DNA of 64,000 bases from Ciona savignyi (lineage: Eukaryota; Chordata; Ascidiacea; Phlebobranchia; Cionidae): contig CH003403.1 of NCBI GenBank assembly GCA_000149265.1, forward strand, positions 901,146 through 965,145. The letters are read 5' to 3'. Position numbers and translations under genes: made by a program. This document shows positions 20,157-30,700 of this stretch, piece by piece. How positions within the stretch are numbered: position 1 is the stretch's first letter; each line of letters starts with the position of its first letter. Under the pieces are notes generated by a model. The model worked only from the letters and a program-made list of their open reading frames with translations. It did no database searches and was not told the DNA's origin.

Positions 20157-23100
20157 ATGAGTTCTGATAGGTAAAAACTGAAAGTTAAATCTTGTCACAC
20201 ATTTTCACTTTAAAGGTAACACTTAAAGGCGGAAAACTGCACACTAAAATGAAGATTACACCGTAAACGTTAGTTTTTAACTTGGGGTTGGATTATGGTT
20301 AGTTACTGGGGTTTAAATTAGTGTTTAGAGTAGTGTTAAAATTGATCTTAATAATTTTAGTGCGAAGTTTCCCCTTTTCCCTTAGCTGTAGTGTTGCCCC
20401 ACCCACATTGATAAGAACCACTTTAACATGAGTTTCTACTAAAAGGGTGAAACAGGCAAATCATAGAGCTGAGTTTTTCTCTAAAAAGTACGAACTGACC
20501 TTGACAACAAGATGTTCATGTTATTCGTAAACAGTGGGGGAAACTAATAGAAGACAAAGAGGGAAATTGCTCACTTGAATAAACATTAGGGGGTTGGGGT
20601 TAGAGGTTTATTCTGGGTGGAGATTAAGCAAGGATAGAGTTGTCTTCATAGTGTTACTGACCAGTTTCCCTTATTCCTTTCTTTTATTATTGCCACATGC
20701 TCGGCCAAACAGCATACAGAAACAATTTTGCTTCCAATTTAACCCGTCAATCAACATCATTTTCATGCAAAACATATAAAAAGGGAGTTTATAGTTATTG
20801 AAGTGTGCATTTATGCCATTCTTTCACACTTCTTCATAACAAACTGATTCTTTAACCCCTTGTGATTTCCCATTCACAAATATAAATATCCTATCCATTT
20901 TATACATAAATAATTTGTATACTTTTAACGCTTAATTTGTATACTTGTTTAACACGTAGTACAGATTCTTTTGTTTCAGCCCTTTGCTGTTTTCTTATAA
21001 ATGTATATATTCTCATACCGTAGCGACCAGCTGTCTCGGCACGGTGCACGAGTGCTAACTCTAATTTAAACCCCAAGGTTGAGAAAGAGTGAAACAGGCA
21101 AATAATAGAGCTAAGTTCTTCTCTAAAAAAGATGAATATCCTATCCATTTCATACATAAATAATTTGTATACTTTTGAACACGTAATTTAGAATTTGCTA
21201 ACTCTGATTTTAACCGCAGAGTTGAGTCGAACATCCCAACGATCTTCAGCAAATACATCCGGGACTGCAATCCGCTGCTCTGGTTGAAGTTCGTCCGATT
21301 GCTGGGAGTGAGTAACAACGACATCGCGAGTCTCATCAGCGCTGGGGATCGATTCGGAGACCACGAGATGAAGTATCGAATGCTGGAGAAGTGGAAATCA
21401 ATTGTCGGTTAGAACACTTTCACCCAATTCCTTTTATCCCTGTGAATGGGAAAACCAAGGGGGTTAACTCGAGGGCAATCATCAGATCAACCCGCGCCCA
21501 AATTCCCAAATTACCTTGCCCAGAGAACTAATGTCCAGACCAGGGGGGAAATATTTTTTGAATCAGGGGTAAAAATTATTCTTTCTTGGACTGGTGGCCA
21601 AAGTGATCGAGCGGCCAGTCACATATAGTTTGTCACTCTTGATAACAATATTAAATCTAGGAAAACAGTACTGGTTAAACCAGAAAGCACTGTTGTGTCA
21701 AGCGATACACAAATATACTCATCGCTATTTAGTCTTGCAATGCCTAGTCCGGCCAGAGGTTGGTTTTGATCCCACAACCTTTCGGACAACATTTCCACAG
21801 CAAAATGGAAAATATCGGGTGTTCCCAGGTTTGAAACGAGATGATGAATATAGTTATTACCTCAAGAAGACACTGGATGAAGTTAATACACGCAATCCAC
21901 ACAACATTGTTTATGATTACCATCGTTTAAATGACAGTAAGTTAATGTTGATCCTATATTTCCAATTCTTTTTATCATTTTATCGTTTTTAATTTTTATC
22001 GTTTTATTTCCAAATCTTTTTATAAAAGTAACCATTACTGATTCAAGCGATTAATACAACTACTTTTCTCAAAAAGAAAGATTTTCTGTTTTGTTGCGTC
22101 CCTGATCGAAAGTACAGTAGAACCCCACTTACCTGACCACCTATGGGACCGTGATCAAGCGGTCGCGTTAGCGGGGTGGTCGTGTTAGTGAATTTTCATT
22201 TGGAGCAAGTTGTCGTCATATGCAGCTAAAACGTCTGCATTTTTACTAAATTTCCACCAAATACCATTATTTTTATCGGATACTGCAGAATGAATTTAAT
22301 ACTAAAGTTTATCTTGTAAGATTCAGTACTGTTTGCCACATGTTCTTTCGTGTGCGTTCATTTATTCTTATTGTTTTGATCATAAAAGAAATTTAATCTT
22401 GTTATTTTGGTGACAAAGGGAAATTATTTAGCACATGTGGTCACTTAAGCGGAGTCAAATTTAAAGTTTTGTACCAAAATATGGCGGCCCTGGTCTGGAA
22501 ACCGGGGTGGTCGCGTTATTGAAACGGAATACAATGCATTACCATAGTAAATTATTTGGGACCGCACTGAAGTGGTCCTGATAACGGGGTGGTCGTGTTA
22601 TCGAGGTGGTCTCCAAGCGGGGTTCCACTGTACTTTTAGGGGGGATTTAATCCATGAGGTTGTTGGAAGAATGATTCAACATTTCAGTTGAATCTGTGAT
22701 TTCATTCACTACAAATTGGTTGTGTGTCATCTTTCTGCCATTACACTGTTGCCTTCCAGATATTAGATTTGCTCGTGCTGCTTATAAGTTCATTGATAAG
22801 CATTCGTCAGCGTGGACCCAAGTGATGCACTCACAACTACATGAGGCGGACTTCAAGAACATAACCGACATGTACCACAGGGACCAGCTTGAGATGAAGT
22901 ATCAGATGATTCTTCGATTGCAGAACTGTCAGGGCACTAGTAAAGTTTCGATTGGATATCTATGTTTATCGTCTTGAGTGGGAAAACTAAGGGGGTTGAT
23001 ACACGGTTGTCAGATCATCTCGCGCCCACCGTCGGGTTACCAGAGCTATTGTAGTGTGTTTGTTGATTTGGACTTATATTTAGATAAAACCCATCATTCT

Positions 23101-23346
23101 ACTGGCTCCGGCAATGTCATTTCAATTATACTTAACAAACTGCAACAGCTCCAGTAACCCGACGATGGGCGCGAGGTGATCTGACGATTGCCGTGTGATA
23201 ACCCCTTTGGTTATCCCATTCCCGGGGATAAACATGAAGAATTGTTCCACTTCAATCAACCGAGTTTTTTTTAAAACTTTTCTTTTCCAGGCCATGCTGA
23301 CATGCTGGACCTGTTGGGCAGAGACTACAATCGATTAAACAATTAA
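20157..23346 (+). CDS. Tandem death-domain protein, five exons
   Basis: Exons: 20157-20170 (MSSD plus two bases, donor GTAAAA), 21220-21407, 21829-21936, 22760-22939, 23291-23346 (stop TAA). Every phase matches; 546 nt gives 181 residues. Two death-fold domains fill the protein. DD1 (about 10-103) shows LLWLKFVRLLGVSNNDI with Trp26, then HEMKYRMLEKWKSIVG, the classic helix 2-3 and helix 5 signature. DD2 (about 104-178) shows AWTQVMHSQLHEADFKNI with Trp122, then LEMKYQMILRLQNCQG and a last helix ADMLDLLGRDYNRL. There is no catalytic domain, signal peptide or membrane segment, so it should be a cytosolic homotypic adaptor comparable in size to FADD (which pairs a DED with a DD). Specific orthology is unknown. 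The ATG exon lies 24 bases after an AATTAG that could be a (trans-)splice acceptor. Confidence 0.82.
20213..20400. mobile_element. MITE family D copy
   Basis: AAGGCGGAAAACTGCACAC at the left and GTTTCCCCTTTTCCC at the right, with an intervening GGGGTTGGATTATGG core. In intron 1 of the tandem death-domain gene. Confidence 0.8.
20533..20695. mobile_element. MITE family D, diverged copy
   Basis: GTGGGGGAAACTAATAG and AGAGGGAAATTGCTCAC pair with CCAGTTTCCCTTATTCC and TTTATTATTGCCAC. Near 20400-20530 and 21060-21180 there is also a locally duplicated segment containing AGGCAAATCATAGAGCT / AGGCAAATAATAGAGCT. Confidence 0.7.
21430..21535 (-). repeat. SINE family A, tail fragment
   Basis: TTTATCCCTGTGAATGGG, GGGGGTTAACTCGAGGGC and AATCATCAGATCAACCCGCG. 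It follows the donor of exon 2 of the tandem death-domain gene. Confidence 0.8.
22115..22630. mobile_element. pogo/Tigger-like MITE, 516 bp
   Basis: It starts CAGTAGAACCCCACTTACC and ends AAGCGGGGTTCCACTG. The ends are inverted repeats of about 27 bp with mismatches and are flanked by TA on both sides (22113-22114, 22631-22632). CAGTNGAACCCC ends with a TA target duplication are typical of pogo-type Tc1/mariner elements. Sub-terminal GGTGGTC motifs repeat inside. No transposase. In intron 3 of the tandem death-domain gene. Confidence 0.85.
22950..23115 (-). repeat. SINE family A, partial copy
   Basis: GGATATCTATGTTTATCG through GCCCACCGTCGGGTTACC and ATAAAACCCATCATTCTACTG. It begins 11 bases after the exon 4 donor of the tandem death-domain gene and is followed by an opposite-strand fragment. 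Confidence 0.82.
23135..23240 (+). repeat. SINE family A, forward tail fragment
   Basis: CAACAGCTCCAGTAACCCGA, GGGCGCGAGGTGATCTGACG and GGGGATAAACATGAAG; inverted relative to the preceding fragment. Confidence 0.82.
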
Positions 23347-23609
23347 AAACAATCTTTTCGGTATTTTAAAGTTCAAAATGATCAAATTTTAGTAGATTTA
23401 GAAATTTTATTTAGCTATCCCCGGAAAAAAAGTTTGTTATAACAAAATATGTTATGTTAGTTATAAAATTAAACAATGTTTAGGGTTTATGTGATTGATA
23501 ATTATTCTTCAACAATTTTATCTGTGTGAAACAACCATCAACTTTGTATACGTCAAACCCTATATGGAACTCAATAATGAACTTTTTTATTTTAAATGCT
23601 TGTAATTAG

Positions 23610-23840
23610 GATAGGATATTAATGTTTATCCCCGTGACTGGGAAAACCAAGGGGGATAACACACAGGCAATCGTCAGATCACCTCGCGCCCACCATCGGG
23701 TTACCGGAGCTATTGCAGTGTGTTGTGTATGATTCACATGTTCCTTGAACTTAGTATAACCCACTAATCTGCTGGCTCCGGTAAATGTCTGTTAAGTGCC
23801 TTGTCTGAACACACAACCGACCAGCTAGCGACCATAAACA
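23610..23840 (-). repeat. SINE family A copy
   Basis: GGATAGGATATTAATGTTTA through CACAACCGACCAGCTAGCG; the head end is truncated. Confidence 0.9.
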
Positions 23841-24084
23841 GCCATTTTTGCTTTTGTCGGTTCTAGATGATATATAATCTTCCTGTAGTTTATTATGTCT
23901 TCTTCTGTATATGCAAGACCTAATCATTACCATTTGTTAAACTGATTTGGAATTATTGATTGTATCAACTCAATTCTTAACAGCATTGTTTTTCTAAGTT
24001 GTTGGTGCTGTGTTAGTATTAAACTTCCAATCATTTCATTGAGAATACAATAAATGTTTTTGTAGTTTTAAGTTACCTGGGCGA

Positions 24085-24310
24085 ATAGTTGTTTTCAGCA
24101 GAATAGTTAGTTGTGTCCTTGGGCACTTAACGTACATTTCCCGAACCCAGCGGATTAGTGGGTTTTAACGAATTGAAGGAACGTGTCTGTCATATACAAC
24201 ACACTGAAATAGCTCCGGTAACCCGACAGTTGGCGCGAGGTGATCTGGCGACTGCCCTTGTAATGTCTCTGGCATTTTCCTATCTACAGTGATAGACATA
24301 TATATCCTAT
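24085..24310 (+). repeat. SINE family A, head-truncated copy
   Basis: TTAGTTGTGTCCTTGGGCAC through AATAGCTCCGGTAACCCGAC and the tail GATAGACATATATATCC. Confidence 0.85.
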
Positions 24311-24745
24311 TTCTATATTTATCGGTTGCGTTAACCATTCGGCCACATTGCCTTTACCCACCGGTATAAAAGAAACAAATCCTGTCCAGAAGTATATATA
24401 TTCCGAATCTACATAACTTCTAGTTGATGTGGCTGTCTTCAACTCAATAAAAACAAAGTTTTCTCGCAAATGTATTTGGCAAAATATGCTGTGTATGCCA
24501 TACAGTTGTTCAAATTGCAAGTTAACCAACAAATAATGTTTTTAACTCCTCCAAGTTCGTATAAAGATTACACGCCTGAAGCAACATAATTCATGGAGAC
24601 TCAATGCTAATAGTGAGATAACGCAACAAAGTAGCAATTTATAAAGCTGCTTTTCGGTGTAAGTATGTTTGTATTACAATTGTTCGTACAGAAGCTACCG
24701 CTGAACGATTTAGTTAATATAGCTGTACATGGAATATCTTCTTCT

Positions 24746-27700
24746 TTACCCACTCAGGATGCCGTCTAAGATCCCTTGTGCAGATACTGTAACAGAGATG
24801 TCATTTTAAAATATGCAGGTGAATATAAATGTAGCAATAGTTATATTAGCAATCAGCCCAGTGATTTGTTTGTCGCCTTTCACCCGAAGGGTTTCAGGTT
24901 AGAAACTGGTCACTAGCTAGTCGGTTGTGTCATTGCCCGTGTGTTAACCACTTAACCCCTTGGTTTTCCTATTCTAAGGGATAAAAATGAATGCTTTCTG
25001 GTTAAACAATTTTCTACAAAAGGTCGTAGGATCGAAACCAGCGTTTTGCTTGCTGAATGTATACATGAACACTTAGCGAACGTGGTTTGACATAGAGGTT
25101 AAGGTTAGGAAACTGTTGCTGTTTTTTCGTTTTATTTAACACACTGCAATAGAACGATATTGCACATCAAGTTTGTTTAAAACGATGGTGAGAAACAAGT
25201 TACTTACTCGGCACACAGCGAGGTGGGATGCCAGCGTATGCGATGCCATCTTCTGTGCACTGTCCTTGTGCGTTCCCCACCAGCGTGTACCCGGGCAGGC
25301 ATTGAACAGTGACGAACTCAAAGTAATTGTAAGTCAGCTGAATGGGTGTCAGAATCGCGTTTTCAGGGGTTGACGTCGCGGCGACGCACGCGTTGATTAG
25401 AGCACCTGCAAAGAAAAAAATAACTTAGTGGATATCCATGTTTATCCATGTAAATGAAAAACTCAAGGGGGGGTGCACCTGCAAAGAAAAAAATAACTTA
25501 GTGGATATCCATGTTTATCCATGTAAATGAAAAACTCAAGGGGGGTTAACACACAGGTATCGTCAGATCACCTCGCGCCGACCGTCCGGTTACCGGAGCT
25601 ATTGCAGTGTGTTGTATATGATAGACACGTTCCTTCAATTTGGTAGAACCCATCAATCCACTAGGTTCAGGGAATATCCGTTAAGCGCCCTGCCCAACGA
25701 CACAACCGACTAGCGAAAGGCCAGTTTCGAATTTGCACCCCCTCGGCTAAAAAGCTACTAACCCACCAAGCTAATCAGTCGGACACAGTGTCGGGTAGCG
25801 GTTGATAAAAATGACAATTGTCCACATTACCCTGAGCTGCTCGACAAGAGAAAGGGGCAGTTCTCCATTGACCGTTAGGCAAACAGATCCCAGTAGCCAA
25901 TCCGCTCTCGACGAAACCATTCCTGCATTCGTATGTGATGGTGTCGCCGGGGAGATATGCTCTTTTGCCATCCGGTCGGACTCGCCCGTTAGGTGGCGGG
26001 TTTGGGGTGCAAGAGGCGGTTGGAACAGCGACATCTATGGAGAAAATGTGGAGATTAGAGGTTTCGTCCGAACATTTCGAAGATTCGACGTTCGGGAGGT
26101 TTCGGTTCAAGCAATAATGACGTCTCATGCAGGAAATCAAATCCAATTCGAGCGAGAATGATTGGTCGAGAATTGTGGGAGGAATGTGGGTGTGGCATGC
26201 GAGGGTGATTTTGAAATCAAATATAGAAAACTCCAATTTGAGGCTTTAAATTCTGAACTGCCATAAAAGCCACCTTTTTATGCGGATGATTTAAATGTGA
26301 TTGCGAAAGAAATAAGAAAGTGACATTTGCAAGCATCGAGGCGGGTTATTACTTATGCATTGGGGTGCGTTTCCAAAGGAGCCGTCACTTTGACATGGCA
26401 ACGTCTCGGCGCCCACAAGACTGAACCCGCTATTGCAGCCGTACAGTATCATTTGGCCCACAGCCCAAAACGTCGATTCGCCCAAAATAAATCCGTTGGA
26501 TGGCGCTGCCGGCCTCCGACACCCGGTGGGCCCGACCGTCACCGGAGACACTGCAGCATAAAGCCAGGATTGTGGGAAACGAAAATTGAAATTTGTCGAT
26601 AAGTTGCAGTATCGCAGACCCCGCATTTTAGAGTTTTACAAACATTTTTAATAAACTGGAAAGCGCACCCCAATGCTGGAACACCACGTCAACATCATTC
26701 TTACCTAGAACGCATCTTGTGACGGTGGTTTGGAAAGTTCCGTCTCGTTGACAGAGAGTGAAGGTGTCTCCAGCTACGGCATACCCCGGTTGGCATTGGT
26801 AGGTGAACACGCTACCTACCGGAAAGGTTGCAGTGCTTGGGACGCCGAAAGGTGGCACCGAAGGGTTTCGGCAGACGACAGGGGCGACAGGTGGGGGGAG
26901 GGTGGTGGTTCTCAGGGGCGGCGGGGCAGCGGGTTTGGACGATCACTGGCTGAACTGGGACTGGAAATTAAACATTAAAAGTTTAAAATGACGCAAGAAA
27001 AAGTTTAAAACGTGTCTTAAACATAAGAGGTTTAAATGACGAATAACAGTCTACGCTGATTAAATGAAACGAAATTTTACAAAAATTGGTCCTTCAAACT
27101 TGTATATTATTGTACCCTATTTTTGCTTCTAAAATGACCATATTCAAAAGTGTAAAAGGGAAATTTAGGGATCAACGAAATATTGATATACCACGTCTTA
27201 ATTTTGAATTAAACAAAAATTGAAAAAAATGAAATGTATGTTACCGTAAAACCACAAACTGAGATAATTAATTTGTACATACCTGCTAAACAGAAGGCAG
27301 TTAATTGATTGAATTGTCCGTTTTGCTGGCAAACAACAGAAGGATTTCCCTGTATGCGGTAAGGGGTTGGTTGCATGAAAACGTCACAACATCGCCTTGC
27401 GTGTAGACGTTCTTTTGCCCGGCGGAAATATAACCATTCTGGAGCCCTGGCGGTGGTGGGCACGTGACTATGGTGACGACGGGTCTCTGGCTTGGGACAA
27501 CTACCGGCTGCACTGGGTTGACTCTTGAGATGGCTGCAAAAATATTTTTTTTGAAATATGACCTTTGTTGAAATATGTCCACTGTTAAAGGTATGGTAAG
27601 TAGAATGACAAATACTGAAACAAAAATACATTTTGGGAACTATTAGGGATGAGATTTGTGGACAATTTAAGCAAATAGAATCGATGATAAGCCTCTATAG

Positions 27701-30700
27701 ATTGTGTCCTTGTGCAAGGTACTTAGAAGACATTGTCTAAATCCAGTGCTTTTCAACCAGGGTTCCGCGGAATTTCAGATTATTGCACAGGGGTTCCTCA
27801 AGTCAGTAGAATGTTTCCATGGGGTTCCAGTGCAACAAAAAGGTTGAAAATCACTGGTCTAAACAGTGGAATTATCGGTTTTACCGCCCCTATAATTTTC
27901 CGTCCAGGATTTGAACATGAATATCCTAATTGTAGTGTTCATATATACATCCCGGATCTATCAATCGTGGTCTTGTTCATTCTAATACTTTCCATAGCGA
28001 GTGTGCGGTACATGATGTTGAAACGATTAAAAAGGCACACAACACTTACAGGTGCACTGTGGCGCGGGTGGTTGGTACTGTCTGTTAGATTGGCAGGTGA
28101 TGGTAGAACTACCAAACATGGAGTATCCATCGTTGCAGGTGTATGTGATCACGATCCCAACAGGGTACGACAGGAGATTTGGTTTATCGACCGAACCACC
28201 AAAGGGAACAGGTGGTGGTGGGCAGGCACCGCTAGGTCCTGGGGAAGTGAAGAATATTTAGATAATGGTTATTATTTATTTAATCGAAACATGGGTCAAA
28301 AAATTGGACGATGAGTTTATATGTACCGGTCAAAATATCTTAAGCAATCGAAAGCAGAAAAACCTCGCGCAAGATTGCGAAATATAACCGGTCGGTCGGG
28401 AATTAAAGGATACTTAGATAGATAACAGTTCTTATTTATTTTATCGAACACATTCCATGACGGGCTCGTTAATAATACGGTTTTTGAATAGGAAGAAGGA
28501 TATGGATTGACCGCGTAGGCCATTCGGCCAAATGACCATTTTTTTCTTATATGAATTGGTCGCAATAACCATTAGGCGACACAAAATTCTACTTTTCTTT
28601 TTATCAACGGAAATAAATTCGAAACGATTACTCACTAACACACTCGGGCGGGTTGTTCGAGAACCTTCCGTTCGCGAGGCACGTCTGGACCGCGGGCTCA
28701 GTTAGCACGAAACCGGGGTTGCATGTGTATGTGACCCTGTCACCAGTGTTCCATGTGAAGTCACCTTCGGGGCTTACCCCCCCGTTGACTGGGGCGATCG
28801 GGGAGTAACATGGGGTGTCGGATCCTGTGTCGGGTTGTTGGGTAGGCACTGTATGTGGTGGGTTCATTTAAGCATATCATGCATCTAGAACAGGCAGCAA
28901 AGACTCGGTTGTTTTTTGTCTATTGCTGTATTTGGATTAGAAGTTAATTCACGATTATTGTTGTTTTATATGAAGAATTAAACATACAAATAAATTGAAA
29001 TCTAAATATGAAATTGTTCTAAATTCAAGCACATGTTGAATATTATATAGAAACATAAATGTAATATAAACCAGGAGCAAGTATATGACGTTATGTTAAT
29101 TGCACAATTCTATTAAGTGATATGTTAGGATCACCGTTTAACAATGTTTGTATGGGTGATATTGATACCATGAATTATAACGTAGTAATAATCTTAAAAT
29201 GAATAGATGACTGTAAGTGTCTTAATCAAGTTTTTACTCTTGATTTTTTGCCAAGTTTCGAACTCATGATAATTCCGTCATTTGAACCGTTTTAGGACGG
29301 TATATGAATCGGTCGCGTTAATTATTCAGCCACATGACCGTACAACTAGATCCAATGTTCATTAAATGAAAACTTTCACATTCTTGCATCCTTATTCTTA
29401 TAGAATGAAAATAGCAATTATAGTTTATATTAAAATACGGCGAAAGGCGCTTTTTAGCGGAGCATGTTTCATTTAAAAAAATAATTAAGAAAGAATACCG
29501 ATATCAGTCCTACAATGTGCGATACTTACATGAACATAAAGTGATGGTGGCAGACCAACGGCCAGTCGGGAGACAGACGACAGAGTTATCGCCTGTGAGC
29601 TGGTAGCCCTGGTTGCACGTGATGAAAACCCTTGTCCCCGGGGCAAATGTGATTTGGTTCGCGGCGACGCTGATCAGAGCCCCGTTGACTGGGACAGGGG
29701 GTCTGCCACACCTGATCGGAGCTGCTGTTGGAGCTTGGGTGGTGGTGCGGGGGGCAACTTCTGAGTGAAAAGTAGCGGATCAGTGGCACGGTCCATTCTA
29801 AGTATGCTGGGCATGTTTTGACTCAGATTTACAAATTGCGTAGCAAGATATTCGATGTGCTTACATAGCATAATTATGTTTATCTCCGTGAATGGGGAAA
29901 CGCAAGGAGGTTAACACACTGGCATCCAAAATTAAAGGAAAGTGTGAATAATACACAACACATTGCAATAGCTCCGGTAACTCGACGTTGGGCGTCAGGT
30001 AATCTGACGATTACTGACGATTACTCGTAATAAGCGTGAGATTATCTCACCCAGTATTTTATTAAAAATCGAACTAATCACTTGAGCTTTGCTACGAAAT
30101 TCTGGTGTTAATAAAATAATTTCCATGATTCTACATTTCTTCGCCCTTTTACCTGGCATTCTGCAAGTAGGAGGGGGTGTGCTGAACAGTCCTGTAGGCC
30201 CGCACACCGCTTGACGACGACTAGATGGGGTGACGATCATTTGACCAGAACAAGCATAGTTGATGGTTTCCCCGGAATACCAGGTGGTCTTGCCGGGATC
30301 GGCGGCAATAATGACGTTCGGGCCAACTGCAGGTCGTGAACATTGTGCACGTCCGGTACTTCGTGCTGCAATGAAGCATTTGTTGTTTTAAACGGGGTGT
30401 TGACTTTTTGAGGTTTTTAATTTTGTACTTGTTTTTTTTTATTGTGGTTTTCATTAAAGTTCTATATTTTTACAGTGTCAAGTTTGTAAACTTTTGATGA
30501 GACCGTCTTTAAAGACATTTTTATGCACGAATCTGTATATGTATCGGTGGTGTTAACCATTCGGCCACACGACCGTACATTTTGTTGTGTTTGCTGCATC
30601 CCGTGTCTTATTTTTGCGGTATAACCTCGTGTGGCCGACCTACACACCTTTTCGTTCAGGTTTATTATGCAATCCGCGCAATGTGACCATTTATTACAAT

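Noticed and set aside
7401..23346. One long plus-strand gene joining the NEMO-like coiled coil to the death domains
   Set aside because: Exon 13 has an in-frame stop and no donor of the needed phase, while the death-domain exons have their own ATG exon (20157-20170) with matching phase and an opposite-strand gene lies between.
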